From SAR324 cluster bacterium (GTDB lineage: Bacteria; SAR324; NAC60-12), in assembly GCA_015231825.1 (NCBI GenBank), contig JADGAV010000002.1, forward strand, positions 135,914-199,913: a stretch of 64,000 bases of DNA, in the 5' to 3' direction. The position numbers and the translations under genes were made by a program. Positions 16,927 to 26,806 of this stretch are shown here, piece after piece (the stretch's first letter is position 1; each line of letters begins with the position of its first letter). The notes below the pieces were generated by a model. That model saw only the letters and a list, made by a program, of their open reading frames with translations. It did no database searches and was not told where the DNA came from.

Positions 16927-17067
16927 GTTTTCTTCTCATTTTTTCGTTTAAATTATCCAATTGGCATGAATAAGGTGATTCGTCGATGAAAAAATTGCTT
17001 TGACCAGTTCTACAATTTTTTGTCTATCGTTTCAGTGTGCTGAGGAAAGAGTCACTCAATCCGAAAA

Positions 17068-17514
17068 ATGCAAATACTTGTTGATGCAGATGCCTGTCCG
17101 AGAGTGATAAAGAAGATTCTCTTTAAAGCGGCCAATCGTCTAAAAATTCAAGTCACTCTGGTGGCCAATCGAAATCTCTATGCACCGCAATCCAGATTTA
17201 TAAAAACGGTCCGGGTTGAAGCGGGAATAGATGTGGCTGATGAAAAAATCGTGGAATTGCTGAAACCGGGAGATTTGGTCATCACTGCCGATATCCCGTT
17301 GGCAAGCAACACTATTGAAAAAGGAGGATTTGCGATCAATCCCAGGGGAGAACTTTATACCGAAGAAAATATTCGAAATGTTTTATCGATAAGAAATGCA
17401 ATGGCAGAACTGCGGGAAAGCGGCGTTGATACTGGAGGACCCAAAGCGTTCAGTCAAAAAGATCAACAAGCATTTGCCAATCAGTTGGATCGGTTTCTAA
17501 ACCACGGGCAGTGA
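17068..17514 (+). CDS. YaiI/UPF0178 family protein
   Basis: 148 residues closely matching the YaiI (DUF188) family. Seen: [11 protein letters not shown] at the N-terminus with Asp6 and Asp8, [26 protein letters not shown] and [16 protein letters not shown]. The fold is PIN-like, suggesting a nuclease or nucleic-acid-binding role, but no activity is established. It is monocistronic as far as seen. A short CCTG/CAGG hairpin with a T-run follows near 17594-17619 and might end its transcript. Confidence 0.9.
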   Translation: MQILVDADACPRVIKKILFKAANRLKIQVTLVANRNLYAPQSRFIKTVRVEAGIDVADEKIVELLKPGDLVITADIPLASNTIEKGGFAINPRGELYTEENIRNVLSIRNAMAELRESGVDTGGPKAFSQKDQQAFANQLDRFLNHGQ

Positions 17515-17629
17515 GAGCATTGAAATGGAATTTTTCCGCTAGAGCAAAGGCCTGCGACATGATTTGTTTAGAAGAAATTTTGTTCGAAACACGCCCTGCA
17601 CATGAGTCAGGTTTTTTTTACCAGCAATT

Positions 17630-20086
17630 TTAACCTTTTATTTTTTTCATTTGAGGATCATAGAGTGGACGCATTGACACTTCGGCTGAATATTGTTTTC
17701 CTGCAATTTCAATTTCCCAGTTTCCTTCACGGATATATTGCGTGGTGACTGGTTCACCAGCTTCGATCATAAATAACCCAACAGCCCCTCCAAGAGAAAA
17801 TCCGTATGAACCGGCTCTGACATAACCTACTGCTATTCCATTTCTCCTGACAATTTCAGCATGAAACAAAAGCGGTTGGGGATCCTTCACCAGCACTTGA
17901 GCAAGGCGTCTTGTCATGAGCTGAGCTTTTTTCTGAACAGCAGCATCTCTGCCAATGAATCCGTCCGGTTTTTTCAGATCAACAGCAAAGCCCAATCCAG
18001 CCTCAAATGGGTCGTCAGTATTATCAATGTCATGTCCGTAATCGCGGTAACCTTTTTCCATTCTCAAACTGGAAAGAGCTTTCAATCCAGCGTGGTGAAG
18101 ATCAAATTGATTTCCAGCTTCAATAATACGATCATAGACATGAATTGCTTGTTCAGTTGGAATATATAACTCATAACCTAACTCACCTAAGTAAGTAATA
18201 CGAATACAAAGGACGTTTGCATAACCGATCTCAATTTCGCGGGCACATCTAAAGGGAAAAGCCTCATTTGATAAATCAGCATTGGTAATAGATTGCATCA
18301 GTTCCCGAGATTTTGGTCCTTGAATGTTCAATTGCCCATAAGCGGAAGTCACGTCTGTCACAAAAACATGGTCATCTTTTGAAATATGCTTTTTTAACCA
18401 GGCTTCTGCATGCCGATGCATTGTATCCGTCACAACCACCAGGTATTCTCCTTCCTTCAGTTTTGTAACCGTTAAATCCGCTTCAAGTTTCCCTGCTTCA
18501 TTGAGCCATTGAGTGTAAGTGATTTGATTTTTCTTGACATCAACATGATTGGCGGAAACATAATTCAACACGGTGCCGGCGTCATGGCCTTGTACCAGAA
18601 ATTTTGACATGAAGGACATGTCCATCAGAATCACATCCTTGCGGGCAGCATGGTGCTCCGCTTCCCACCAGGAAAACCAGTTTTCTCTCCCCCAGGATAA
18701 TTGATCAAGCTTCGCTTCAAATCCTGCCGGTGCATACCAGTCTGCACCTTCCCACCCGCTAACATCCCTAAAGTAGGCACCATGTGCTGCCAGGCGATCG
18801 TGAAATGGAGTTTTTTTCGCTCCTCTTGCTGTTTGGTAGGTCATCGACGGATAATGACACTTATATACCCTCCCCAGCGATTCTACGGTCCGATGTTCGC
18901 GATATAGAGGCGTGCTTTGGTATGCATGAAAACGATCGATGTTGAATGAGGTGACATCTACATCGGGTGATCCATTGACGATCCAATGGGCCAGCACCTT
19001 TCCCAGGCCGCCTCCTGTCAAAATTCCAATTGAATTCAAGCCTGCTGCGACGAAGTAGTTCTTCAATTCGGGAGCTTCTCCAACGATGGGCTGAAGGTCC
19101 GGGGTGAAACTCTCAGGACCACAAAAAAACTTTTTTATGCCTGTTTCCATGGTTATTGGCACTCGAGCCATTGATTTTTCCAGATAAGGAGCCATCCGAC
19201 TCCAGTTTGGACTGATTTCACCAAATGAAAAATTGAATGGGATTTCATTTACTTTCCAGGGAGCACACTCCGGTTCAAATAGCCCCACCATGATCCCTCC
19301 CGCCTCTTCACGGTAATATCCATAGTGAGATGGATCTTCAAGCACTGGCATGTTCGGTGGAATATTTTTTAATGCTTCTGTAATCAGGTAGTAGTGTTCC
19401 GCAGCCTGATTGGGAATCGTGACCTCAGAAAGTTCTCCAAATTGTCTGGCCCACATTCCTGCGCAGTTGACAACGTATTCGGTCTTGATGGTTCCTTTTG
19501 TTGTCGTTACTCCGGAAATCGCAGCGTTTTTTTTAATTACTCCCGTCGCAGACGTTCCTTCAATTACTTTTACTCCCTGCTGCCGGGCTCCTCTTGCAAG
19601 AGCCATTGTTACGTCTACAGGATTAACACGTCCGTCATCCTTGACATAAAAACCTGCAAGCAGATCGTCAACACGAGCTATTGGGAAAAGATCTTTGATT
19701 TCCCTTGGAGAAATTTCCTCGACATCAACACCACAATAGCGATTGAATGAAGAAACACGCCGGTATTCTTCCAAATGATCTGGATCGCTTGCGACTTCGA
19801 TAAAACCAATCGGTTTAAAGCCCGTTGATAGGCCTGTTTCGGACTCTAGACGGCTATAGAGGTCCCGAGTGTATTTTCGGATTTCTGTTGAAGTTTCAGA
19901 AGTTGAACCGAAAGTCACCATCAATCCGGCGGCATGCCATGTGGTACCGGAAGTCAACTGGTTCTGTTCAAGGAGAACGACATCCTTCCAGCCCATGTGG
20001 GCTAAGTGATAGGCAATTGAACATCCAATCACACCTCCACCGACAATAACAACATGAGCCTGTTTAGGAAACACTACTTCTGACAT
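17630..20086 (-). CDS. Dimethylglycine/sarcosine dehydrogenase-like flavoprotein
   Basis: 818 residues in the DMGDH/SARDH layout: N-terminal DAO-type FAD domain (glycine motif GGGVIG, 16-21; WHAAGL with His51, the position that carries covalent FAD in the animal enzymes), a middle linker domain, and a C-terminal GcvT-like tetrahydrofolate-binding domain from about residue 430. It would oxidise an N-methylated glycine and hand the methyl carbon to folate. Which substrate (dimethylglycine, sarcosine or another tertiary amine) cannot be told. It follows coxE by about 105 bp on the same strand. No glycine-cleavage or folate genes flank it. Confidence 0.88.
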   Translation of the reverse strand: MSEVVFPKQAHVVIVGGGVIGCSIAYHLAHMGWKDVVLLEQNQLTSGTTWHAAGLMVTFGSTSETSTEIRKYTRDLYSRLESETGLSTGFKPIGFIEVASDPDHLEEYRRVSSFNRYCGVDVEEISPREIKDLFPIARVDDLLAGFYVKDDGRVNPVDVTMALARGARQQGVKVIEGTSATGVIKKNAAISGVTTTKGTIKTEYVVNCAGMWARQFGELSEVTIPNQAAEHYYLITEALKNIPPNMPVLEDPSHYGYYREEAGGIMVGLFEPECAPWKVNEIPFNFSFGEISPNWSRMAPYLEKSMARVPITMETGIKKFFCGPESFTPDLQPIVGEAPELKNYFVAAGLNSIGILTGGGLGKVLAHWIVNGSPDVDVTSFNIDRFHAYQSTPLYREHRTVESLGRVYKCHYPSMTYQTARGAKKTPFHDRLAAHGAYFRDVSGWEGADWYAPAGFEAKLDQLSWGRENWFSWWEAEHHAARKDVILMDMSFMSKFLVQGHDAGTVLNYVSANHVDVKKNQITYTQWLNEAGKLEADLTVTKLKEGEYLVVVTDTMHRHAEAWLKKHISKDDHVFVTDVTSAYGQLNIQGPKSRELMQSITNADLSNEAFPFRCAREIEIGYANVLCIRITYLGELGYELYIPTEQAIHVYDRIIEAGNQFDLHHAGLKALSSLRMEKGYRDYGHDIDNTDDPFEAGLGFAVDLKKPDGFIGRDAAVQKKAQLMTRRLAQVLVKDPQPLLFHAEIVRRNGIAVGYVRAGSYGFSLGGAVGLFMIEAGEPVTTQYIREGNWEIEIAGKQYSAEVSMRPLYDPQMKKIKG

Positions 20087-20191
20087 ATAATTGTTTTCAG
20101 TTATCTTTTGATTCTCGGGGAAAAGTGATTTACAAAAAGGAAAAATCCGTTGCCTCGGGCATCACTGTCCCGCTCATTTTTACCGGGAAAT

Positions 20192-21391
20192 TTATTGGAT
20201 CTCAGCATGTTGATGTCGGGTGGGTTTGTGTTCCCCCAGTCTTTCGAGTAAACTTCCCAGTTGCTCAAGGCTGGAAAGATTGTGGATTGGAAGAAAATCA
20301 TCGATAAATGGCAAAGCTGCTTGAATCCCGCGTGTGAGGGGTTCGTAATTTTCGGCACCAAGAAGAGGATTGAGCCAAATTAAACGTTGGCAGCTCAACT
20401 GCAGTCGATTCAATTCATGGCTGAGGAGTTGAGGGTCCCCACGGTCCCACCCATCGCTGATCACGATCACAATTGCACCTTGCCCCAGGACCCGACGTCC
20501 CCATTGATAGTTAAAAGTCTTGAGCGCTTCACCAATCCGGGTTCCTCCTGCCCAATCGTGAATTGCTGCGATAGCCTCATCCAGTGCTGAATCGATGTCA
20601 CGCCCACGAAGCTGTCGCGTCACGCGAGTCAAACGGGTGCTAAAGACAAAGGATTCAACATGATCCAAACCGTTGCTGATGGCATAAATAAACTTGAGCA
20701 AGACCCTTGAGTATCGTTCCATAGATCCGCTGATGTCACTGATTACTACCAGAGGTCGTCGTTTTAGTTTTCGGCTTTTCCAGGCCAGTTTAAGCGGCTC
20801 GCCTCCAAAATGAAGGTTCCCCCTGAAAGTTCGGCGCATATCCAGGTAGACTCCTCTTGAATCCGCTGTTTTTCGCCGGGTTCGGCGCTGCTCCAATTGC
20901 CAGTTCATTGATTGTATCAGCAGTTTGATCTCATGCATTTCTTCCGGAGAGAGGTCTGCAAAATCTTTTTGCTTCAAGATCTCACGTGCACTATAAGTAT
21001 AAACGGTATCGATCAAAGGCTCATCCGATTCGCGATCAGGGAGATCTTTTTCTTCGTCTGATGCCGGCGCGATTTCCAGGATTTTTTTCTTTTCGGTCTG
21101 CTGCGGCGGCACAAGGACTCTCATGTCCAAATCAAGCAGGGCTCCTTGATCTCTTGCCTGCCAGAAAAGGTCAAAAGCGCGGTCAAACAACGAAATGTGT
21201 TCATGTTTGCTGATGAGAATTGTGCGGGCGCCATTTTTAAAATCTTCTCGTTTCCGAATCTTCAAATGATCAAGCCCTTCCACCAAATCAAGAATTTGCG
21301 TTGGTGTGATGTTCACCCCCAGACTCCTTAAAAGGCGGCCAAATAAAAGCATATTTCGCAACAGATGCCCGGGTTCTGTTTCATTGGTCAT
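20192..21391 (-). CDS. coxE: CoxE-like von Willebrand A domain protein
   Basis: 399 residues: helical N-terminus, acidic linker, then a VWA domain from about residue 212 with a metal-ion-dependent adhesion site DISGS (219-223). This matches CoxE, which works with the MoxR-type ATPase CoxD to mature the active site of molybdenum CO dehydrogenase or related hydroxylases. coxD is just upstream on the same strand (about 100 bp). The neighbouring catalytic genes coxS-coxL-coxM supply the likely client. Assignment as CoxE rests on domain and context. Confidence 0.85.
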   Translation of the reverse strand: MTNETEPGHLLRNMLLFGRLLRSLGVNITPTQILDLVEGLDHLKIRKREDFKNGARTILISKHEHISLFDRAFDLFWQARDQGALLDLDMRVLVPPQQTEKKKILEIAPASDEEKDLPDRESDEPLIDTVYTYSAREILKQKDFADLSPEEMHEIKLLIQSMNWQLEQRRTRRKTADSRGVYLDMRRTFRGNLHFGGEPLKLAWKSRKLKRRPLVVISDISGSMERYSRVLLKFIYAISNGLDHVESFVFSTRLTRVTRQLRGRDIDSALDEAIAAIHDWAGGTRIGEALKTFNYQWGRRVLGQGAIVIVISDGWDRGDPQLLSHELNRLQLSCQRLIWLNPLLGAENYEPLTRGIQAALPFIDDFLPIHNLSSLEQLGSLLERLGEHKPTRHQHAEIQ

Positions 21392-21493
21392 GTTTTAACT
21401 TTCTGAAATTTCTGTGTTGGGGGCAGGAAGGGAAATGGTTTGGACCCGGAACAGCAAAAGGCAGTCACCAAGCTTACCTCAGAGAAAGATGGG

Positions 21494-22405
21494 TCATTCC
21501 GATTCAGTGTTGAGCCGTCCGATTATTTTCTGCACCAGTTCCCCCTGCATTTGTTGAATGTCGTCCTGGTATTTTAGAAGCACCCCCAGCGTGTCGTTGA
21601 CAATTTCTTCACTGAGATCTTCTCGATTGAGAGCAACCAGCGCTGAAATCCAGTCCAGTGTCTCGGCGACCCCGGGAAGTTTGTAAAGATCTGCCTTGCG
21701 GAGTTCCTGAACAAATGTGACCACCTCTTTTGCAAGTTTTTCTGGAACCTGCGGGATTTTTGCCAGCACGATATTGTATTCCTTCTCGAACGATGGATAG
21801 TCAATCCAGTGATACAAGCATCTGCGTTTTAATGCATCATGAATTTCACGAGTCCGATTTGATGTAATAATGACAACTGGGGCCTGCTCTGCTTTCAGGG
21901 TTCCTATCTCAGGAACTGTGACCTGAAAGTCAGACAAAATCTCTAATAAAAAGGCTTCGAATTCTTCGTCTGCACGGTCCAATTCGTCAACGAGCAATAC
22001 GGGTTCAATCCCGTCGATTCTTTCAATGGCCTGCAAAAGTGGACGTTTGAGTAAAAATTCCGGGCTAAAAATTTGTTTTGTCGCCATTTCTCTGTTTATT
22101 CCGCCTGCCGCCTCCATCATTCGGATTTCAAGCATTTGACGAGTATAATTCCATTCATAAACTGCCGTGTTGACGTCCAGCCCCTCATAACACTGCAATC
22201 GGATTAGGGCTCGTCCGAGCATTGCAGAGAGGACTTTTGCGATTTCAGTTTTTCCGACTCCGGCCTCTCCTTCCAAAAAGAGCGGTTTCCGCAGTTTCAA
22301 AGCCAAAAATATGGAAGTGGTTAAACTTCGATCAGCAATATAGTCGTGTTGTGCTAATTTTTGATGAACCTGGTCGATAGATTCTATGTTTTGTCGGCTT
22401 GTCAA
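21494..22405 (-). CDS. coxD: CoxD-like MoxR-family AAA+ ATPase
   Basis: 303 residues. Walker A GEAGVGKT (46-53), Walker B LLVDELD with Asp140/Glu141, and a sensor region ITSNRTREI, as in MoxR ATPases. CoxD is needed for assembly of the sulfur-bridged Cu-Mo site in CO dehydrogenase and is known from form I and form II clusters. The start is TTG at 22405, with GGAG about 10 bp before it. It lies downstream of an intrinsic terminator that follows coxM, so it may be transcribed separately or by read-through. coxE follows. Confidence 0.88.
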   Translation of the reverse strand: MTSRQNIESIDQVHQKLAQHDYIADRSLTTSIFLALKLRKPLFLEGEAGVGKTEIAKVLSAMLGRALIRLQCYEGLDVNTAVYEWNYTRQMLEIRMMEAAGGINREMATKQIFSPEFLLKRPLLQAIERIDGIEPVLLVDELDRADEEFEAFLLEILSDFQVTVPEIGTLKAEQAPVVIITSNRTREIHDALKRRCLYHWIDYPSFEKEYNIVLAKIPQVPEKLAKEVVTFVQELRKADLYKLPGVAETLDWISALVALNREDLSEEIVNDTLGVLLKYQDDIQQMQGELVQKIIGRLNTESE

Positions 22406-22530
22406 GGGGTTCTTTCTCCAAAAGTAAAAGTGCTCATAAAAGAAGGGCCTTTCCAGCTTGTTTGGTTCTATTGGTAAAAAGTATGAAAGTCATCTGGAAA
22501 GCTGGAATGCAGGGATTGGGGATCATATAA

Positions 22531-22564
22531 AAAAGGCCGGCAAGACGACTGTCTCCCGGCCTTT
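22531..22564 (-). terminator. Intrinsic terminator after coxM
   Basis: AAAGGCCGG (22532-22540) pairs perfectly with CCGGCCTTT (22556-22564). Inside the loop a further AGAC/GTCT pairing extends the stem. On the minus strand a run of six T follows the hairpin directly, so it reads as a Rho-independent terminator 57 bp after the coxM stop. Confidence 0.88.
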
Positions 22565-22620
22565 AATTTTGCGATGCGGTTTGTCAGTGTTCTCGTGAAA
22601 GAACATTCTGCCTGAATGTT

Positions 22621-23472
22621 TTAAATTCCTGCAGCTGCACTGACCGCGCGTTTGACATAGACTTTCACCATTGCTTTGCGATACGCGGCACTGGTTTGAA
22701 AATCACTTAAAATATCACCCGTTAAATCACCGGCAACGGCGTCAGCTGCTGCTGCAATCGTGGCTTCATTCAACGCTTTGCCTGTCAATGCCGCTTCAAC
22801 CGAAGGAGCTTTCGTAGCGCATTCTGTTAAACCGCCGACGGCGACACTGGCTCCGGTGCATTGTCCGCCCGACATCGTGATCACTGCCGCTGCACCGACA
22901 ATTGCATAACCTGAGGCGGGATGAAATAACTTCGCATAACTTGAACCGGTGCCTTCCCCATGACTCGGTACGGAAATTGAGGTGATTATCTCATTTTCTT
23001 CCAATGAAGTCTCAAAGAGACCCTGAAAGAAATCCGTTGCTCCCACGCTTCGCTCTCCATTGCTTCCGGCAATATTGATGGTGGCACCCAAAGCGGTCAA
23101 CACCGTAGGCCAGTCTGATGCGGGATCGGCGTGAGCAATATTTCCACCGATGGTCCCACGGTTCCGCACCTGAGGGTCTGCGATTCCGCTGGCAGCCTGC
23201 GACATCAGTGCAGGAACATCTGCCGATGCCTCGATCATGGCGTGCGTCGTCAAAGGGCCTATTTTTACAGAACCGCCGACGGATGAAATGCCTTTCAAAT
23301 CACCTATACGCCCAATGTCAATTAAAACTGGAGGTGTGGCAAGGCGCAGATTCATTACAGGAACCAAACTATGCCCGCCGGCTAACAGTTTGGCATCCTC
23401 ATGCTGCTGCATTAATGAAAGAGCCTCGGAAACAGACCCGGCCCGGTAGTAGTCAAATTTTGATGGATACAT
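22621..23472 (-). CDS. coxM: CoxM-like FAD-binding medium subunit, molybdenum hydroxylase
   Basis: 283 residues, the FAD-binding subunit of a CO-dehydrogenase/xanthine-dehydrogenase-type molybdenum hydroxylase. Seen: the pyrophosphate-binding loop LLAGGHSLVPVMNLR near residue 30, and RNRGTIGGNIAHADPASDWP around residue 105, both standard FAD motifs of the family. It passes electrons from the 2Fe-2S subunit to an external acceptor. It lies 11 bp after coxL and ends the first transcript before the terminator. Confidence 0.92.
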   Translation of the reverse strand: MYPSKFDYYRAGSVSEALSLMQQHEDAKLLAGGHSLVPVMNLRLATPPVLIDIGRIGDLKGISSVGGSVKIGPLTTHAMIEASADVPALMSQAASGIADPQVRNRGTIGGNIAHADPASDWPTVLTALGATINIAGSNGERSVGATDFFQGLFETSLEENEIITSISVPSHGEGTGSSYAKLFHPASGYAIVGAAAVITMSGGQCTGASVAVGGLTECATKAPSVEAALTGKALNEATIAAAADAVAGDLTGDILSDFQTSAAYRKAMVKVYVKRAVSAAAGI

Positions 23473-23483
23473 TTTTTCCTCCT

Positions 23484-25835
23484 TTAGCTGCCACTGTTTT
23501 GAATAGCGTTCCAGATTTTTTCCGCAGTCAATGGCATGTCAAGATGCTTGATCCCTAAGGGGGACAGAGCATCCATCACTGCATTTGCCATGGAAACAGT
23601 TGATGCAATCGTTCCCATTTCACCCACACCTTTAACCCCGAGAGGATTGTGAGGAGAGGGAGTTTCGGTACGATCCACCTGATAGTCGACTAATTTACCA
23701 GCTTTGGGCATTGCATAGTCCATCATAGACCCTGCGAGAAGCTGACCTTGATCATCATAGGCTCCATGCTCCCACAATGCCTGACCAACCCCTTGAGCAA
23801 TTCCGCCCTGGATTTGACCTTCGACAATCATTGGGTTGATCACTTTTCCGACATCATCAATCGCTGTATATTTCTTGATTTCCACTTCTCCAGTATTCCG
23901 ATCAATTTCAACCAGGCAAATGTGTGCGCTGTTGGGGAATACAAAATTTTCAGGATCATAGAAACTGGTTTCTTCCAAACCAGGCTCCATTCCGTCAGGA
24001 AGTTCATGTGCCGTCAGACAGGCAAATGCAATTTCTCCAAATGCTTTCTTTTTGTCTGGAGAACCTTTGACATGAATTTCTCCTTTTTCCTGGTCATAGA
24101 CCATATCTTCCACGGATGCTTCCAATTGATGGGCAGCAATTTTGATAACCTTTTCACGGATTTTTTCTGCCGTTTTGGACAAGGCGGCCATCCCGACATT
24201 ACTTCGGCTTCCATAGGTCCCTAATCCCATTGAGGAACGTCCGGTATCCCCATGAATCACTTCAATGTTTTCAATCGGGACCCCTAATTCATCAGCCACA
24301 ACTTGAGCAAAAGTGGTTTCGTGTCCCTGCCCATGGCTATGATTTCCAGTGAATACACTAATCATTCCTGTTGGATGTACACGAATGCTTCCACTTTCCC
24401 AAAGACCGACTCCGGCACCCAGGCTAATTACTGCTTTGGAAGGGGCGACACCGCAGGCTTCAATACAGGTACTGACTCCAATTCCCACCAGCTTGCCTTC
24501 ACCGCGTGCCTGTTTTTGAGCAGCACGCATTGCTTGATAACCAGAAACCTCTTCTGCTTTATCCAGGAGTCCGGGATAATTACCGCTGTCATAAACTAAA
24601 GCTACCTGAGTTTGAAAAGGAAAGGCATCCGGCTGGATCAAATTTTTACGGCGAATTTCCAGGGGATCCATATTCAATTCCTGAGCCGCTATGTTGATCA
24701 GACGTTCGACCATGTAACTCGCCTCTGGTCGACCGGCACCCCGATAGGCGTCAACCGGCACTGTGTGAGTCATGACCCCGTAAGTTTCGCCATAGATGGC
24801 CGGGATCGTATATATTCCGTTCAACAAGGTTAAACAAAGGGCTGAAGGGACCATGGGGGCAAACAAGGATAGGTATCCTCCCATGTTGGCATGAATCGAA
24901 ACATAAAGACCGGTGAAAGTTCCGTCACTTTTCAATGCGAGTTTGCAATTGGTCACATGATCGCGGCCATGGGCATCCGTCACAAATGATTCACTGCGCA
25001 GAGAAACCCATTTGACTGAACGGTTGAGGGCTTTTGAAAGCCAGGGGATGATGATTTCCTCAGGATAATGAAAAATTTTGCTGCCGAATCCACCTCCCAC
25101 ATCAGGAGATATTACGCGCAGTTTGTTTTCTGGAATAAAGAGCGTGAAGGCACTCATCAAGACTCGAATCACATGGGGGTTTTGAGTCGTGGTCCATACG
25201 GTCATTTCACCACTGAAATCATCCCATTGAGCAACCACAGCACGAGGTTCCATTGCATTGGGAACCAATCGCTGGTTGATCAGATTCAGATCAACAACAT
25301 GATCTGCTTCAGAAATTGCTTTTTCGACTGCTTCTTTGTCGCCGATGGGCCAATAAAAGCTGGTGTTGTTTGGAGTTTCCTCGTGGACTTGAGGGGCTCC
25401 TTCTTCTCTGGCTTTTTTTGCATCAACCACCGCGTCAAGGACCTCATAATTCACTTCAATCAGATCGAGCGCGTCTTGAGCGAGATATCTGCTTTCTGCG
25501 ACAACGACTGCTACTCCGTGTCCCATGTAACGGATTTTATCGATTGCCAATGCAGGATAAGGAGGAAGTTTGATATCGGGTGGAGTGAAACCGCATGGCA
25601 ATGTGCCGAGACCACTTTCGGCTAAATCCTTGCCGGTCATCACCGCGATAACCCCTTCCATATTCCTTGCTTTTTCCACGTTTATGCTTTTGATGTTTGC
25701 ATGAGCATGAGGGCTTCTTTTTATGGCGGCATAGCTCATTCCCGGCAGGTTCAGATTCGCAATATAGCGGCCTTTTCCCTGAATAAAACGTGGGTCTTCA
25801 ACCCTTTTGACTACTTTACCAATATAATTCCCCAT
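23484..25835 (-). CDS. coxL: Form II CO dehydrogenase-like large (molybdopterin) subunit
   Basis: 783-residue molybdenum-binding subunit. The active-site loop reads AYRGAGR at residues 363-369, the form II (putative CODH/aldehyde-oxidase-like) signature, and not the AYxCSFR of proven form I CO dehydrogenases. Glu739 in GVKGVGE is the conserved catalytic glutamate. Order S-L-M, seen here, is also that of form II clusters. The substrate is therefore uncertain: CO, an aldehyde or an N-heterocycle are all possible. It starts one base inside the coxS stop (TAATG). The nearby CoxD/CoxE maturation pair fits a Cox-type enzyme. Confidence 0.9.
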   Translation of the reverse strand: MGNYIGKVVKRVEDPRFIQGKGRYIANLNLPGMSYAAIKRSPHAHANIKSINVEKARNMEGVIAVMTGKDLAESGLGTLPCGFTPPDIKLPPYPALAIDKIRYMGHGVAVVVAESRYLAQDALDLIEVNYEVLDAVVDAKKAREEGAPQVHEETPNNTSFYWPIGDKEAVEKAISEADHVVDLNLINQRLVPNAMEPRAVVAQWDDFSGEMTVWTTTQNPHVIRVLMSAFTLFIPENKLRVISPDVGGGFGSKIFHYPEEIIIPWLSKALNRSVKWVSLRSESFVTDAHGRDHVTNCKLALKSDGTFTGLYVSIHANMGGYLSLFAPMVPSALCLTLLNGIYTIPAIYGETYGVMTHTVPVDAYRGAGRPEASYMVERLINIAAQELNMDPLEIRRKNLIQPDAFPFQTQVALVYDSGNYPGLLDKAEEVSGYQAMRAAQKQARGEGKLVGIGVSTCIEACGVAPSKAVISLGAGVGLWESGSIRVHPTGMISVFTGNHSHGQGHETTFAQVVADELGVPIENIEVIHGDTGRSSMGLGTYGSRSNVGMAALSKTAEKIREKVIKIAAHQLEASVEDMVYDQEKGEIHVKGSPDKKKAFGEIAFACLTAHELPDGMEPGLEETSFYDPENFVFPNSAHICLVEIDRNTGEVEIKKYTAIDDVGKVINPMIVEGQIQGGIAQGVGQALWEHGAYDDQGQLLAGSMMDYAMPKAGKLVDYQVDRTETPSPHNPLGVKGVGEMGTIASTVSMANAVMDALSPLGIKHLDMPLTAEKIWNAIQNSGS

Positions 25836-26311
25836 TATGCACCTCCTCCCATAGCCTGGGCTGCGGCTTTAATTGATTTGACGATATTGGCGTATCCCGT
25901 GCATCGGCATAGGTTCCCTTCCAGTCCATGCCGGATTTCTTCTTCTGTGATACCCGGGTTGTTTTCAACGAGTTTCGTTGCAGCCATGATCATACCCGGA
26001 GTACAATAGCCGCATTGCAGGCCGTGATTGTCCCAAAATGCTTGCTGCATTGGATGGAGCTCACCATCTTTTGCTAAGCCTTCAATCGTTGTGATCTGCG
26101 AACCGTCTGCCTGAACAGCCAGGGTGGCACAGGATTTTATCGCCATGCCGTCCATGTGAATGGTGCAGGCGCCGCACTGTACGGTATCACAACCGATATT
26201 GGTACCGGTCAAACCCAATGTGTCCCGGATAAAATGCACCAGGAGCGTGCGAGGCTCGACATCTTTTTGATAGGTGGTGCCATTAATGGTCACACTAATG
26301 TTCACTGTCAT
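25835..26311 (-). CDS. coxS: CoxS-like 2Fe-2S small subunit
   Basis: 158 residues with two 2Fe-2S clusters: the plant-ferredoxin-type site (Cys41, Cys46, Cys49, Cys61) and the alpha-helical site (Cys100, Cys103, Cys135, Cys137 in CGYC...CRC). All eight cysteines are present. It carries electrons from the molybdenum site to FAD. First gene of coxS-coxL-coxM; the SD is GGAGG just upstream of the ATG. The stop overlaps the coxL start by one base, so translation is likely coupled. Confidence 0.93.
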   Translation of the reverse strand: MTVNISVTINGTTYQKDVEPRTLLVHFIRDTLGLTGTNIGCDTVQCGACTIHMDGMAIKSCATLAVQADGSQITTIEGLAKDGELHPMQQAFWDNHGLQCGYCTPGMIMAATKLVENNPGITEEEIRHGLEGNLCRCTGYANIVKSIKAAAQAMGGGA

Positions 26312-26806
26312 AAAAATACCTCCTTCTTTCTTTGAATCTCTTTTTATCGAAGAGCAAAATATTTCCCCTCACTGAGGATAACGAACGATACCGTGGAGCT
26401 CGCAGGTTTTTTCTGAAGCTGGGAATTCTAATGCTCGGAGTCGGAGTGTGATGAACCCTTGAGGGTTATTATCACCATGATGTTCTAGCGTTTTGAAGCG
26501 GGCGAGTCAACCACAAATTTTTGAGGCTCCGTTTTTTTCATCCAAAGTTTTCCCATGCTGCTGAAAATGCTAAAAATATCTTTTTAAATCATTTACTTAT
26601 AAATTGCTAGAATCATTATTTCGAGCCTGAATCAATTTGGTTGTGGGATTTTTGGAAGAGAATTTAGCAAATGTTTTCACTCAGACTAACGAATTCAGTG
26701 GAGTAAACAGAATAATTCAGGAAGGCGTTGACAGATCCTATCCAAAGTACTGTTCAGCACCAGAGATAGAGAGGGGAGAGGCTTAAATAAGAAATTGAAA
26801 CGGGTT
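26312..26806. other. Intergenic region upstream of coxS
   Basis: A 495-bp gap without a gene. It should hold the coxSLM promoter; the stretch 26570-26640 is AT-rich. A 5-bp hairpin, AACCC-TTGA-GGGTT, lies near 26455. The palindrome TGAAAC-GG-GTTTCA spans 26796-26809, just at the end of the monooxygenase gene. I see no clear promoter. Confidence 0.55.

Noticed and set aside
25068..25625. 185-codon plus-strand frame opposite coxL
   Set aside because: It overlaps a strongly supported molybdenum-hydroxylase gene and has no SD or recognisable motif.
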